Origin: Gallibacterium genomosp. 1
Lineage (GTDB): Bacteria > Pseudomonadota > Gammaproteobacteria > Enterobacterales > Pasteurellaceae
Length of the DNA stretch: 64,000 bases
Reading direction: 5' to 3'
Assembly: GCF_000771875.1 (NCBI RefSeq)
Contig: NZ_JPXX01000008.1
Span: 1 to 64,000, forward strand
The notes beneath the pieces are model-generated. The model did not search any database, was not told the origin of the DNA, and saw nothing but the letters and a program-made list of their open reading frames with translations. A program made the position numbers and the translations under genes. This document shows positions 26,942 through 37,512 of the stretch, in pieces (within the stretch, counting starts at the first letter, position 1; each line of letters opens with the position of its first letter).

Positions 26942-29900
26942 ATGAGTTATCAATATGCTAATGACCTTAGCCAAAAATCTGAATTACGCCAATTAATTAG
27001 CCAACATTATGCGTCTCCTGAACAGGAAGCAGTACAGCGTTTGTTGACTACATTGTCTTTTAATGAACAACAAGAAAATACGATCAATAATGTAGCGCGT
27101 GAGTTGATTACCAAAGTTCGTTCTAAAAAACAGAAACATTACGGCGTTGATGCCTTGATGCACGAATTCTCTTTAGGGTGTGATGAAGGGATTGCGTTGA
27201 TGTGTTTGGCGGAAGCTTTGTTACGTATTCCTGATGCGGAAACGAGATATGCATTGATTAATGATAAATTACAGCTTGGTAATTGGCGTTCTCATATTAA
27301 AAAATCAGGTTCATTGTTCACAAATGCAGCTAGTTATGGCTTGATTTTAGGGAGTAAAATTAGTGCTTCTTTGAGTGAAGAAAAACTCTCTTCAGCATTA
27401 ATGAAAAGTTTTTCCCGTTTGTCTGCACCGATAATGAAGTTAGCGATAGAAAAGGCAATGGGTATTTTGGGAAATCAATTTGTTACCGGTGAAACAATGG
27501 AGGAAGCGTTAAAAAATATTATTCCTAGGGAAAAAATAGGCTATCGTTTTTCTTTCGATATGTTGGGCGAAGCAGCAATGACAATGGCAGATGCTGACAG
27601 ATATATGCAAGATTATGTAGATGCAATTAATGCAGTTGGGCGTCAATCAGCTGACCGTTCTCTTTATGATTCCAATGGTGTATCCGTAAAACTTTCAGCA
27701 ATTCATCCCCGTTATAGTCGTTCTCAGCAACAACGAGTAATGGATGAGCTTTATCCTCGATTAAAGAAATTGTTTGTATTAGCGAAGCAGTACAATATTG
27801 GATTAAATATTGATGCTGAAGAAGCTTCTCGTTTAGAGATATCTTTAGATTTGCTGGAAAAATTATTACAAGATCCTGACCTTACCGGATTTGATGGTAT
27901 TGGTTTTGTAGTTCAGGCTTATTCTAAGCGTTGTCCGTTTGTGTTGGATTACATTATTGAAATGAATCATCGTTATCAGCGTAAAATGATGATACGGCTA
28001 GTAAAAGGCGCTTATTGGGATAGTGAAATCAAATGGGCGCAAGCAGAAGGTGTTTCCGGTTTTCCTTTATATACTAGGAAAGTACATAGTGATATTTCTT
28101 ATATCAGCTGTGCAAAAAAATTGTTAGCGGCTCAGGATGTGATTTATCCACAATTTGCGACACATAATGTGCAGACACTATCAACTATTTATGAGTTGGG
28201 AAAAAATAAAGAATTTGAGTTTCAATGTTTACATGGAATGGGGGAAACGTTATATGACAACATTGTTGGTCCGCAACAATTTAACCGTCGTGTTCGCGTT
28301 TATGCGCCGGTGGGGACTCATCAAACATTACTAGCCTATTTAGTGCGTCGTTTATTGGAAAACGGAGCTAATTCTTCTTTTGTACATCAATTAATTGATG
28401 ACAATATTTCTATTGATGAGTTAATTGAGGCGCCTTGGAAAAAGGTAAAGAAATTTAATGGTTTGCCGAATAAAGCGATTAAATTACCAGCAGAATTATT
28501 CCCAAAACGAAAAAATTCTCAAGGTTTCAATTTAAATGATGAAATAGATTTGATGTTATTGGAACAGGCGTTAAATAAAGCTGAATATGATGATGTTCAT
28601 TCTCTTTGTGCAATAGATACGGATGTTTCACAGAGCTATAAAGTTACTAACCCAGCACTATTAGCGGATAGATTAGCAACAGCTGATTTTATGTCCACTT
28701 CATCCGCTACAGAGGTTTTCTGTGCAGCACAACAGAGTAAATGGAACGAAAAAACAGCACAAGAAAGAGCTGAAATTTTAGAAAAAGCAGCTGATCTTTA
28801 TCAACAGAATTTCGGATTATTGATTAAATTAGCAATTGAGGAAGCCGGTAAAACGTTGCCGAATGCGATAGGAGAGTTAAGAGAGGCGATAGATTTCTTG
28901 CGTTACTATGCAGAGCAAATTCGATTATTATCAGAAAATAAGATGTTAGCTCCGCCATTGGGTACTATTTTATGTATTTCACCTTGGAATTTCCCATTAG
29001 CAATTTTTACAGGACAAATCGCGGCAGCGTTAGCTGCTGGAAATAGTGTAGTGGCTAAGCCGGCTGAACAAACCTCAATTATTGCCTATTATGCGGTGAG
29101 ATTGTTGCATCAAGCGGGCGTTCCTCGTGATGCATTACAATTAACATTGGGCAATGGTGATTTAGGTGCGGCATTGGTTGCACAGCCGTTTAACGGGGTA
29201 ATGTTCACCGGCTCAACAGAGGTAGCACATTTAATTAATAAACAGTTGATTACCCGTGAAAATCATCCGGTATTTATCGCAGAAACTGGTGGATTAAATA
29301 CGATGGTAGTAGATTCTTCTGCATTATTAGAACAGGTGATTACAGATGTACTTAGTTCAGCATTTGATTCAGCAGGGCAACGTTGTTCCGCTTTGCGTAT
29401 TTTGTTGGTGCAAGAAGATATTGCCGACCGTTTATATCAAATGCTTACAGAAGCAATGCAAGAACTGGTAATAGGCGATCCAAGATATCTTAATACTGAT
29501 ATTGGACCAGTGATAGATCAAGAAGCTCAACAAAAACTACTTGATTATCAAGCAAGTGTGCGTAAAATCGCACGTCGCCATTTTGAATTGTTTGCACCGA
29601 CATCTGGCTATTTTGTGGCGCCGTCAATTTATGAGATTGGCTCATTGCAACAGATTACACACGAAGTTTTCGGGCCGATTTTGCATTTTGTACGTTATAA
29701 ACCGCAGGATCTTGCCGCTTTGTTACAAGAGATTAATGCGAAAGGTTATGCGCTGACCGGCGGTTGCCATAGCCGTATCCAGCAATCAATAAAAATGGTC
29801 GAAGACAATCTACAATGCGGTAATTTCTATATCAATCGTAATATCGTTGGTGCGGTAGTTGGTGTGCAGCCATTTGGTGGACACGGTTTATCTGGAACTG

Positions 29901-30382
29901 GGCCGAAAGCTGGTGGTGAATTATATGTTCAGCGTTTGACTCGAACCGCACAATATTATTCTTCGTTGGCTGAAGTACCGAAAACATTGCCAAGCATTAC
30001 CGGTGAATTGAATATAATTAATTATAAAACAACATCAGTGTTGTTGTTGGGTGACGATGTCGCACGTTTGATGTCGGCATATCAGTATTTACAACGCTCC
30101 GGTTTTAAAGTGGTAGTGGAAGAAGATAATCTATTGTTAACATATAGTTTACCAGATTTAACTGCACGTAAACCGAACGAATATTATCAAAAAGGTGTGT
30201 TTGTTTCGCCGATTAGTCTAGAAAAACGAGTGGCATTAGCAGAGCATAATCCATTTATTTTCTGTCTATATGACTGGACACAACATCAAGATATCACGTT
30301 GTTATATCACGAATTTTCACATAGTGAGAATATTGCAGCCGCAGGTGGAAATGCGACACTGATGGCTATTGAAGAACAATAA
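26942..30382 (+). CDS. putA: Bifunctional proline dehydrogenase / P5C dehydrogenase PutA (no DNA-binding domain)
   Basis: Oxidises proline to glutamate in two steps at the inner face of the membrane. The 1146 residues begin directly with the helical region that precedes the FAD proline dehydrogenase barrel; the ribbon-helix-helix domain of E. coli PutA (1320 residues) is absent. The barrel contains YSRSQQQRVMDELYPRL and AYSKRC. The aldehyde dehydrogenase half follows, with PWNFPLAIFTGQIAAAL, ETGGLN and the nucleophile in SAGQRCSALR. A C-terminal extension ending ENIAAAGGNATLMAIEEQ is kept. This layout matches a type B PutA, which cannot self-repress. putP follows 22 bases downstream. Confidence 0.96.
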   Translation: MSYQYANDLSQKSELRQLISQHYASPEQEAVQRLLTTLSFNEQQENTINNVARELITKVRSKKQKHYGVDALMHEFSLGCDEGIALMCLAEALLRIPDAETRYALINDKLQLGNWRSHIKKSGSLFTNAASYGLILGSKISASLSEEKLSSALMKSFSRLSAPIMKLAIEKAMGILGNQFVTGETMEEALKNIIPREKIGYRFSFDMLGEAAMTMADADRYMQDYVDAINAVGRQSADRSLYDSNGVSVKLSAIHPRYSRSQQQRVMDELYPRLKKLFVLAKQYNIGLNIDAEEASRLEISLDLLEKLLQDPDLTGFDGIGFVVQAYSKRCPFVLDYIIEMNHRYQRKMMIRLVKGAYWDSEIKWAQAEGVSGFPLYTRKVHSDISYISCAKKLLAAQDVIYPQFATHNVQTLSTIYELGKNKEFEFQCLHGMGETLYDNIVGPQQFNRRVRVYAPVGTHQTLLAYLVRRLLENGANSSFVHQLIDDNISIDELIEAPWKKVKKFNGLPNKAIKLPAELFPKRKNSQGFNLNDEIDLMLLEQALNKAEYDDVHSLCAIDTDVSQSYKVTNPALLADRLATADFMSTSSATEVFCAAQQSKWNEKTAQERAEILEKAADLYQQNFGLLIKLAIEEAGKTLPNAIGELREAIDFLRYYAEQIRLLSENKMLAPPLGTILCISPWNFPLAIFTGQIAAALAAGNSVVAKPAEQTSIIAYYAVRLLHQAGVPRDALQLTLGNGDLGAALVAQPFNGVMFTGSTEVAHLINKQLITRENHPVFIAETGGLNTMVVDSSALLEQVITDVLSSAFDSAGQRCSALRILLVQEDIADRLYQMLTEAMQELVIGDPRYLNTDIGPVIDQEAQQKLLDYQASVRKIARRHFELFAPTSGYFVAPSIYEIGSLQQITHEVFGPILHFVRYKPQDLAALLQEINAKGYALTGGCHSRIQQSIKMVEDNLQCGNFYINRNIVGAVVGVQPFGGHGLSGTGPKAGGELYVQRLTRTAQYYSSLAEVPKTLPSITGELNIINYKTTSVLLLGDDVARLMSAYQYLQRSGFKVVVEEDNLLLTYSLPDLTARKPNEYYQKGVFVSPISLEKRVALAEHNPFIFCLYDWTQHQDITLLYHEFSHSENIAAAGGNATLMAIEEQ

Positions 30383-30404
30383 CCACTATTAGTAGGGGGA
30401 AAGT

Positions 30405-31910
30405 ATGCAGAATTATCAAATCTACACAGCTTTTGGTTTATATCTGTTTGTAATTTTAGGTATTGGCATTTACGCTTATTACTCGACAAAAAATTTTAAT
30501 GATTATATTTTGGGTGGACGCAAAATGGGAAGTTTTGTAACAGCAATGTCCGCTGGTGCATCTGATATGTCTGGTTGGCTGTTGCTCGGATTACCCGGCG
30601 CTATTTTCATTACTGGTTTGTCGGAAGCGTGGATTGCTGTTGGTTTAACGGTAGGGGCTTATTTTAACTATCGTATTGTCGCAGGACGGTTGCGTGTTTT
30701 CACTGAACATTATGGTAATGCGTTAACGTTGCCTGAGTTTTTTGCAGCACGTTTTCCTTATCGTGCTAAATCATTAAAAATCATCTCTTCATCTGTTATT
30801 CTTTTTTTCTTTACTATTTATTGCGCTTCGGGGGTGGTAGCGGGTGCAAAATTGTTCCAAAGTCTGCTTGGTATTGATTATGGTACGGCATTAATTTTTG
30901 GGGCTATAGCTACTATTGCATATACTTTTATCGGAGGATATTTAGCCATCTCTTGGAGTGATACAATTCAAGCTTCATTAATGATCTTTGCATTGTTACT
31001 GGCTCCAGTTATCGTTTTGCTGAATATCAGTTGGAATGAAATTTCGGCAGCGTTAACATTAAAATCAGAGCAGACAGGCATTCCTTATTCAAATTGGTTG
31101 TATAATGTTTCTGGTATTGGTGTAATTTCAGCACTTTCTTGGGGATTAGGGTATTTTGGACAACCACATATTTTAGCGCGTTTTATGGCTGCAAATTCTG
31201 TACAAGCCTTAGAAAAAGCAAGAGTAATAGGTATTACGTGGATGCTACTTTGTTTAGGCGGTGCTTGTGCAGTGGGTTATTTCGGTTTGGCCTATTTTGA
31301 AGTGAAAGGTGTTATGTTAGATTCGGCAGAATCAGTATTCATTGAAATTTCCAAAGCTATTTTTAATCCGTGGATAGTGGGAATTGTATTATCAGCTATT
31401 TTGGCAGCTATTATGAGTACTTTATCAGCTCAATTTTTAATGTGTTCAGCAGCATTAACAGAAGACTTTTATCACGGCTTTTTACGAAAAAATGCTTCCA
31501 GTAAGGAGTTAGTTTGGGTTGGGCGTATTATGGTGTTAATTATTGCAGTAATTGCAATTGCAATTGCACAAGATCCGAATTCACGCGTAATGGGCTTGGT
31601 TTCCTATGCGTGGGCTGGGTTTGGTGCATCGTTTGGGCCATTGGTAATTATGTCTTTATTTAATCGCAATATCACTTCTAACGCAGCATTATGGGGAATG
31701 ATTGCTGGAGCAGTAACCGTAGTGGCGTGGAAACCATTAATGCAGACTTTAAATTGGACAGATATTGCAAATCTTTATGAAATTATTCCGGGCTTTTTAG
31801 CCTGCTCAGTTGTTACCGTTACTTCATCATTATTTTCTCCGGTGGCGAAAGATGTTGCGGAACGGTTTGATGTTGCGGTTGATCATTTCAATTCGCAAAA
31901 GAGTTTGTAA
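30405..31910 (+). CDS. putP: Sodium/proline symporter PutP
   Basis: Imports proline with sodium; solute:sodium symporter family, 501 residues with about thirteen hydrophobic segments. Signatures: NDYILGGRKMGSFVTAMSAGASDMSGWLLLGLPG near the N-terminus and GYFGQPHILARFMA. Downstream of and probably cotranscribed with putA, forming a proline uptake and degradation unit. AGGGGGAA precedes the ATG. A short in-phase AATTGC repeat encodes an IAIAIA stretch. Confidence 0.96.
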   Translation: MQNYQIYTAFGLYLFVILGIGIYAYYSTKNFNDYILGGRKMGSFVTAMSAGASDMSGWLLLGLPGAIFITGLSEAWIAVGLTVGAYFNYRIVAGRLRVFTEHYGNALTLPEFFAARFPYRAKSLKIISSSVILFFFTIYCASGVVAGAKLFQSLLGIDYGTALIFGAIATIAYTFIGGYLAISWSDTIQASLMIFALLLAPVIVLLNISWNEISAALTLKSEQTGIPYSNWLYNVSGIGVISALSWGLGYFGQPHILARFMAANSVQALEKARVIGITWMLLCLGGACAVGYFGLAYFEVKGVMLDSAESVFIEISKAIFNPWIVGIVLSAILAAIMSTLSAQFLMCSAALTEDFYHGFLRKNASSKELVWVGRIMVLIIAVIAIAIAQDPNSRVMGLVSYAWAGFGASFGPLVIMSLFNRNITSNAALWGMIAGAVTVVAWKPLMQTLNWTDIANLYEIIPGFLACSVVTVTSSLFSPVAKDVAERFDVAVDHFNSQKSL

Positions 31911-31949
31911 TTATTCGATTTTTTGCTAGTAAAGATAAGTAGAGCATTT

Positions 31950-31976
31950 GGGCTGAGTAAAATCAGCCCCTTTTTT
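31950..31976 (+). terminator. Terminator of putAP
   Basis: A 7-bp GC-rich stem (31950-31956 with 31963-31969) is followed by C and six T residues. Confidence 0.88.
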
Positions 31977-32069
31977 AAGCAGTTGTTGTCATTTTTGCCG
32001 AAAATGCTTGACGATTTGCCGGAAAGTGAATATATTTCGCACCTAATTTCTGAATGAAATCCTCAAAAC

Positions 32070-32159
32070 GGTGAGATGTCCGAGTGGTTGAAGGAGCACG
32101 CCTGGAAAGTGTGTATAGGGGAAACTCTATCGAGGGTTCGAATCCCTCTCTCACCGCCA
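32070..32159 (+). tRNA. tRNA-Ser (anticodon GGA)
   Basis: A 90-base class II tRNA. The acceptor stem GGTGAGA (32070-32076) pairs with TCTCACC (32149-32155), followed by G and an encoded CCA. The anticodon loop CTGGAAA gives GGA, reading UCC/UCU serine codons. A long variable arm (AGGGGAAACTCT region) and a T arm GAGGG-TTCGAAT-CCCTC are present. Confidence 0.96.
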
Positions 32160-32290
32160 TTTATTTCCTTAAAAAATTTTCTTATATAATCCTTTTTCTC
32201 TTATTTCCATTAAGTTTTTATTAAACATTTTGGAATATCCAGAATAGTTGAAACGCTACTGTATTGAAAAATCTTTTTGCAAGAAAAAAG

Positions 32291-32322
32291 AAAACCTGCA
32301 ATTTAAAGCTATTGCAGGTTTT
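32291..32322 (-). terminator. Terminator of glpFK
   Basis: A 12-bp stem (32291-32302 with 32311-32322). On the minus strand it is followed by CTTTTTTCTT. It lies about 30 bp downstream of the glpK stop. Confidence 0.88.
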
Positions 32323-32351
32323 GATTACAATTAAGAAACGGTTAAATTAAG

Positions 32352-33866
32352 TTATTCTTCATCGTCCTCTTTTGCCCATTCTAAGGCACGTTTAACGGCT
32401 TTTTTCCAACCTTTATAACGGCGTTGCTGTTTAGCTTCGTTTTGATCCGGCAAGAATGTTCTTTCGATAGAAGCTTTGTCACGCAACTCTTCGAGATCTT
32501 TCCAGAATCCGGTCGCCAAGCCGGCAAGATAAGCGGCACCGAGTGCGGTGACTTCTTTGACAGTCGGGCGTTCCACTTGAGTGTTAAGAATATCAGCTTG
32601 GAACTGCATTAAGAAATTATTCGCGGTGGCGCCGCCATCAACACGCAATGATTGCAATTTTTCACCTGAGTCGGACAACATCGCTTCCAAAACGTCCTTA
32701 GTTTGGTATGCGATAGATTCAAGCGTTGCTCTGACAATATGATTGCGGTTAGCCCCTCGAGAAAGACCAACAATAGCACCACGTGCATAAGGATCCCAAT
32801 AAGGTGCGCCTAAACCGGTAAATGCCGGAACCACATAGACGCCGTTACAATCCGGCACTTTTTGAGCGAAATATTCGGTATCGGCACTGTCATGTACAAT
32901 TTTTAATTCATCGCGCAACCATTGGATTGAAGCGCCGGCAATAAAGACGGAACCTTCTAAAGCGTAGGCAGGTTCACCTTTGGCATTACAACAGATAGTG
33001 GTTAATAGTCCATTTTGTGAAGTAATTGCTTTATCGCCGGTATTCATTAACATAAAGCAACCTGTACCGTAGGTGTTTTTCGCTTGTCCGGCATTAACAC
33101 AAAGGTGTCCATAAAGAGCAGCCTGTTGGTCACCGGCAATACCGGCGATTGGAATACGCACGCCGCCTTTACCACCGATATTGGTTTGACCATAAATTTC
33201 GGAAGAATTTTTCACTTCCGGCAACATACTACGAGGAATATCCAAAATTTCTAACATCTTGTCATCCCACTGTTTGCTATGAATATTAAACATCATTGTA
33301 CGAGAGGCATTAGTGTAATCGGTAACGTGCACACGGCCTTGAGTAAGTTTCCAAATCAACCAAGTATCAACCGTACCAAATAACAATTCACCTTTTTCCG
33401 CCTGTTCTCTTGCGCCTTCAACGTTATCTAAAATCCATTTCACTTTTGTTCCGGAGAAATAGGGGTCGACCACTAAACCGGTAGTATTACGGATATAATC
33501 GGTATAACCTTTTGCTTTTAATTGATCACAAAATTCAGCAGTACGGCGACATTGCCAAACAATTGCATTGTAAATTGGTTTACCGGTATTTTTGTTCCAA
33601 ACGATAGTAGTTTCACGTTGATTGGTGATCCCAATAGCGGCAATTTGATCGGAAGTAATACCAGTTTTTGCCACAACTTCATTTAAAGTAGAACTTTGTG
33701 TTGCCCAGATTTCCATAGGATCGTGTTCAACCCAACCAGTTTTTGGATAAATTTGTGTGAATTCGCGTTGTGCAATGCCGACAATATTGGCATCGTGGTC
33801 AAGCAAAACAGCGCGAGAACTGGTTGTACCCTGGTCTAAAGCAATGATATATTTTTTATCTGTCAT
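32352..33866 (-). CDS. glpK: Glycerol kinase GlpK
   Basis: Phosphorylates glycerol entering through GlpF. The 504 residues are typical, beginning [20 protein letters not shown], with the substrate region [11 protein letters not shown] and [10 protein letters not shown], and the family signature near [18 protein letters not shown]. It is second in a glpF-glpK operon; glpF ends 23 bases upstream. AAAAGGTAACTT precedes the start. Confidence 0.97.
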   Translation of the reverse strand: MTDKKYIIALDQGTTSSRAVLLDHDANIVGIAQREFTQIYPKTGWVEHDPMEIWATQSSTLNEVVAKTGITSDQIAAIGITNQRETTIVWNKNTGKPIYNAIVWQCRRTAEFCDQLKAKGYTDYIRNTTGLVVDPYFSGTKVKWILDNVEGAREQAEKGELLFGTVDTWLIWKLTQGRVHVTDYTNASRTMMFNIHSKQWDDKMLEILDIPRSMLPEVKNSSEIYGQTNIGGKGGVRIPIAGIAGDQQAALYGHLCVNAGQAKNTYGTGCFMLMNTGDKAITSQNGLLTTICCNAKGEPAYALEGSVFIAGASIQWLRDELKIVHDSADTEYFAQKVPDCNGVYVVPAFTGLGAPYWDPYARGAIVGLSRGANRNHIVRATLESIAYQTKDVLEAMLSDSGEKLQSLRVDGGATANNFLMQFQADILNTQVERPTVKEVTALGAAYLAGLATGFWKDLEELRDKASIERTFLPDQNEAKQQRRYKGWKKAVKRALEWAKEDDEE

Positions 33867-33889
33867 AATAAGTTACCTTTTTAAGAAAT

Positions 33890-34696
33890 TTAGTTATCAA
33901 TTTTACAGCTATTGCACGGAAGATTTCTGCCAATAAAGCGACGATAACCCCACGCACCGAATAATCCGCCAAGAATTGGCGCAATAATTGGAACTAGTGC
34001 ATAAGGAATAACGTGTCCGCCGGTCATTGCAATTTCACCCCAGCCGGAAAGTGCAGCGAATAATTTAGGGCCGAAGTCACGTGCAGGATTCATTGCAAAG
34101 CCGGTTAACGGCCCCATTGCACCACCCAATACCGCAATGAGAATACCGATAAGTAAAGGCGCTAAAGCACCACGCGGTACGCCGTTACCATCATCAGTCA
34201 AAGCTAAAATAACACCGACTAAAGTGGCAGTAAGAATAAATTCAACTGTTCCAGCAGTGAGTAAATCAATATGAGGATTTGCATAGGTAGAGAAAATACC
34301 AGCAGTAAATAGGCTTTCGGCAGAACCTCTTACAATATGTTGAGTTGTTTCGTAATCAATGATGATTCCTCGATATAGCAGGTAAACAACTGCGGCTCCG
34401 AAAAAACCTCCTAACATTTGAGCGATAATGAAAGGTACTACTTTTTTGCCATCGAAGCAGGCGAATTTCCAAAGAGCGATAGTGACAGCAGGATTAAGAT
34501 GAGCTCCGGAAACACCGGCGGTAAGATAAACTGCTAATGCAACCCCCATTCCCCAAACGATACTGATTTCCCATAAACCGAATGAAGCACCTGCAACACG
34601 GGCTGCAGCTACACAACCGCAACCAAAAAAGATCACTAATGCCGTTCCGAGAAATTCGGCAATACATTGTCCTTTTAATGAATGATCGAGTGCCAT
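33890..34696 (-). CDS. glpF: Glycerol uptake facilitator GlpF
   Basis: Aquaglyceroporin of the MIP family, 268 residues with six membrane helices and two half-helices bearing the NPA motifs AHLNPAVTIALW and FAMNPARDFGPKLF; the D after NPAR marks the glycerol-type pore. AAGGAGTC lies upstream of the ATG. Together with glpK it commits external glycerol to glycerol-3-phosphate. Confidence 0.96.
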   Translation of the reverse strand: MALDHSLKGQCIAEFLGTALVIFFGCGCVAAARVAGASFGLWEISIVWGMGVALAVYLTAGVSGAHLNPAVTIALWKFACFDGKKVVPFIIAQMLGGFFGAAVVYLLYRGIIIDYETTQHIVRGSAESLFTAGIFSTYANPHIDLLTAGTVEFILTATLVGVILALTDDGNGVPRGALAPLLIGILIAVLGGAMGPLTGFAMNPARDFGPKLFAALSGWGEIAMTGGHVIPYALVPIIAPILGGLFGAWGYRRFIGRNLPCNSCKIDN

Positions 34697-34743
34697 AAAG
34701 ACTCCTTATTTGTAAAATGAAAGTAGAAAAGAAAGTATAAATA

Positions 34744-34763
34744 ATGTTCTTAATCGAACTTAT
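34744..34763. promoter_or_regulatory. GlpR-like operator upstream of glpF
   Basis: ATGTTCTTAATCGAACTTAT is a near-palindrome close to the E. coli GlpR operator core (ATGTTCG...CGAACAT). It lies about 48 bp upstream of glpF. No glpR gene occurs in the window. The rest of the 34697-35000 gap is AT-rich and ends in the yciH terminator. Confidence 0.65.
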
Positions 34764-34944
34764 GTTTTGTATTTAAAAGAAAAAATGAGCGTTTATAAAG
34801 TATAAATTTTCTAAAATGAGAAGTGTATCAAAATTTTTATTGCAGATTTATTTAAAAATGAGTGATTTATCACAAAAGAATATGCTTATTGAAGTGATTA
34901 ATGCAGAAAAATTTTTTAAAAAGAGAAATTTTTTGCGTAAAAGA

Positions 34945-34984
34945 AAAAACTCTCGTATGTGAATTGTTGAATACGAGAGTTTTT
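34945..34984 (-). terminator. Terminator of the lapA-lapB-pyrF-yciH run
   Basis: A 14-bp stem (34945-34958 with 34971-34984), with a TTTTTTCTTTT tract on the minus strand, just downstream of yciH. Confidence 0.9.
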
Positions 34985-35000
34985 AACGAATGTTCAATGC

Positions 35001-35321
35001 TTAACCACCTGACAGCTTAACTTTAAAGCCTTTTTCTTCCAGCAGCTGTTTTAATAGATCACGATTTTCTCCTTGAATTTCAATTGTACCGTTTTTAACT
35101 GAGCCACCACAGCCACAACGCTTTTTCAGTAATGAAGCAAGATCAGAGAGAGCTTTTTCCTCTAAGAGTAAACCGCTGATAACACAAACACCTTTTCCTT
35201 TACGTCCTGATGTTTGGCGTTGAATACGAACAATACCATCACCTTGTGGACGTTGCTGTACTTGCTTTTGAGGTTTGATACGTCCGTTTTCAGTTGAGTA
35301 AACAAGTTGACTATCAGACAT
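35001..35321 (-). CDS. yciH: SUI1/eIF1-family protein YciH
   Basis: A 106-residue protein of the eIF1/SUI1 family, which in E. coli affects initiation fidelity or acts under stress. The core RQTSGRKGKGVCVISGL, LLKKRCGCGGSVKNGTIEIQGENRD and the end LLEEKGFKVKLSGG are clear. It follows pyrF after three bases as in E. coli, and is the last gene of that run. Confidence 0.94.
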   Translation of the reverse strand: MSDSQLVYSTENGRIKPQKQVQQRPQGDGIVRIQRQTSGRKGKGVCVISGLLLEEKALSDLASLLKKRCGCGGSVKNGTIEIQGENRDLLKQLLEEKGFKVKLSGG

Positions 35322-35324
35322 TGA

Positions 35325-36020
35325 TTATCCTTGAATTGATGCATTGATCTGTTTTAATACAGCAACAGGATCTGCGGCTTGTGTAATTGGACGACCGATA
35401 ACTAGATAGTCTGAGCCGGCATTAATCGCCTCTCTTGGTGTCATTACGCGACGTTGATCACCTAGTTGAGTACCTTCAGGACGAATTCCAGGGGTGATTA
35501 ATTTAAATTCGTTTCCACAGCGCTGACGTAAGATTTCCACTTCTTGTGGTGAACAGACTACGCCATCCAATCCGGCACGTTGGCTTAAACGCGCTAAACG
35601 AATAACGTGTTCTTCTGGAGAAGTATTAACGCCGATTTGCAATAAATCTGCTTCTTCCATACTGGTTAGAACAGTGATAGCAATTAAAATCGGCGCATCT
35701 TTGCCATAAGGTTCCAGAATTTTTTTCGCTGCTTCCATCATTCTTAAACCACCACTGGCGTGCATATCGACCATCCAAACACCTAAATCGGCGGCGGAAC
35801 GTACCGCACGGGCAACAGTATTCGGAATATCGTGGAATTTTAGATCTAAGAACACATCAAAATTACGTCTTTGCAATTCTTTGACAAATTCTGTACCTAG
35901 AGTAGTAAACATCTCTTTACCCACTTTAAGGCGACATAAACTGGGATCAAGCTGATCAACCAGTTGCATTGCTTCTTTTTTCGTTTCATAGTCTAAGGCG
36001 ACAATAACTTTATTTTCCAT
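35325..36020 (-). CDS. pyrF: Orotidine 5'-phosphate decarboxylase PyrF
   Basis: Last step of UMP synthesis. The 231-residue barrel contains the catalytic [11 protein letters not shown] motif (the K-D pair) and [12 protein letters not shown] near the end. ATG 36020 with AGGGA upstream is used; a longer reading frame overlaps lapB by 55 bases and lacks family similarity. In the lapA-lapB-pyrF-yciH order. Confidence 0.96.
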   Translation of the reverse strand: MENKVIVALDYETKKEAMQLVDQLDPSLCRLKVGKEMFTTLGTEFVKELQRRNFDVFLDLKFHDIPNTVARAVRSAADLGVWMVDMHASGGLRMMEAAKKILEPYGKDAPILIAITVLTSMEEADLLQIGVNTSPEEHVIRLARLSQRAGLDGVVCSPQEVEILRQRCGNEFKLITPGIRPEGTQLGDQRRVMTPREAINAGSDYLVIGRPITQAADPVAVLKQINASIQG

Positions 36021-36043
36021 GATGTTCCCTCTTTGTTTGCAAA

Positions 36044-37216
36044 TTAATTTTCTATTGGTGTAACCGTTTCCCATCGCCGACAGGATGGACATTGCCAAAT
36101 CAGTTTATGGCTCTGAAAACCGCAATGATTACAGCGATATTCAAAGCTTTTTTTCAAACGTTCGTCAACGATATTATAGAGTAGTTTTAGACTCTCTTTG
36201 CCGTTTCCTTCATCAAGCTCATTAATTTGATATTGAATGAATCGATGAAATATTCGCATTGTCGGACGTTTCTCAAGCTGACGATAGAGATGATTTTTTG
36301 CAACTTCAGCACCTGATTTCCGTTCAATATAATCTGTTAAGGCAATAACTACGGAGCTATTAGCTTTATGTTGTTGTAATTTGATAAGAAACAGTTCCAA
36401 ATCGTGGCTATTCGGCAAATGTTGATAATATTCGATAAGTGGTGGTAAGGCTTCACTGATATAGGCAAGATTTTGCTCGGTAATTTGTTGTAATGTCTTG
36501 ATGGCTTTTGGATAATTGCCTTGTTTTGCATATTGTTCGGAAAGAATAAGCGTTGCTCTAACGCAAGTTGGTGAAACGATTAAAGCTTTTGTAAGAGCAT
36601 CTATAATCTGTTGTTGCTGATTGGATTCTAAGGCAAATTCGCAATAGTAATGTGCCAATGCGATATTTTCATTGTGCTGCGTCAATTTGCGATAACGCTC
36701 TCCCACCTCGATAGCTTTATCCCACTCTTTAGTACGTTGATAAATATTTGCCAGTTCGTGTAAGGCATTTTCTGCGTAGTCTGGCTCTTCACTTAATTTC
36801 TGGTAGAGTTTTTCGGCTCTATCCAAGAACCCTACAAACATAAAATCTTTGGCTAATTGCTGGCGGGTGAGCAATTTTTGTTCATAACTGTAATTCGGAT
36901 TGTTGTCGATATTTTGGTGGATACGCAACGCACGATCCACCTCACCGCGAGAACGGAATAAATTACCTAAAGTCAATTCCGCCTCAAATTGGGAGTCGTT
37001 GTCGATAGCGTTTTCCGACTCCTGTTTTTCCAGCATTTTTAAGAAAAGATCAACCGCCTTTTCTTGTTGGTTGGATAAAAGAAAATTTACCCCGGTCATA
37101 TAATCACGGGATAATTTATTGCTGATCTCCTCCTGATCTTTTTTAGCGCTACGATGTCCCATATACCAGCCATAGGCAGCGGCGATAGGTAACAGCAAAA
37201 AAAGCAGTTCCAGCAT
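36044..37216 (-). CDS. lapB: Lipopolysaccharide assembly protein LapB (YciM)
   Basis: Inner-membrane-anchored protein that coordinates LPS synthesis and FtsH-dependent turnover of LpxC. The 390 residues have an N-terminal membrane segment (about 1-20), a long series of TPR repeats, and a C-terminal rubredoxin-like metal site with paired cysteines (CNHCGF and CPSCRRW). Its start overlaps the lapA stop by one base. Conserved gene order with lapA and pyrF. Confidence 0.95.
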   Translation of the reverse strand: MLELLFLLLPIAAAYGWYMGHRSAKKDQEEISNKLSRDYMTGVNFLLSNQQEKAVDLFLKMLEKQESENAIDNDSQFEAELTLGNLFRSRGEVDRALRIHQNIDNNPNYSYEQKLLTRQQLAKDFMFVGFLDRAEKLYQKLSEEPDYAENALHELANIYQRTKEWDKAIEVGERYRKLTQHNENIALAHYYCEFALESNQQQQIIDALTKALIVSPTCVRATLILSEQYAKQGNYPKAIKTLQQITEQNLAYISEALPPLIEYYQHLPNSHDLELFLIKLQQHKANSSVVIALTDYIERKSGAEVAKNHLYRQLEKRPTMRIFHRFIQYQINELDEGNGKESLKLLYNIVDERLKKSFEYRCNHCGFQSHKLIWQCPSCRRWETVTPIEN

Positions 37217-37512
37217 TATGCGTTTTTATCTCTTGCGGTCATTAATTCATTGATTTGTTGTAACTGCTTTTTAGTTTGGCGTGTTAACGCCATATTTTTT
37301 ACTTTAAGCTTGATGTAAAAAATCCCGGTTACTAACCAACCGAGTAAGAAGCCGAAGCCGAATAAAAGTGCAACTAAGCTAGAGAGTTGGATATCGCTTT
37401 TTGCGACAATATAGTTTACGGAAATAACTTGATCGTTATTGGCACCGACAGTAATGCCGACGATGATTAATGCAATAACAATAACGAAAGTTAGAATGTA
37501 TTTTAATTTCAC
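37216..37512 (-). CDS. lapA: Lipopolysaccharide assembly protein LapA (YciS)
   Basis: A 98-residue protein with two membrane segments and a charged C-terminal tail, matching LapA (DUF1049). It contains NNDQVISVNYIVAKSDIQLSSLV followed by GFLLGWLVTG. It works with LapB in LPS assembly and is cotranscribed with it. Confidence 0.93.
   Translation of the reverse strand: MKLKYILTFVIVIALIIVGITVGANNDQVISVNYIVAKSDIQLSSLVALLFGFGFLLGWLVTGIFYIKLKVKNMALTRQTKKQLQQINELMTARDKNA

Noticed and set aside
31551-31568. AATTGC tandem repeat in putP
   Set aside because: The unit is six bases, so length changes keep the frame; it encodes an IAIA membrane stretch and is not a phase switch.
31975-32160. 61-codon minus-strand ORF at 31975-32160
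   Set aside because: It runs antisense through the tRNA-Ser gene and has no ribosome site or family similarity; a chance frame.
34862-34873. Palindrome GTGATTTATCAC upstream of glpF
   Set aside because: It has a 4-base spacer, not the 6 needed for a CRP site, and does not match FNR either. Probably incidental.
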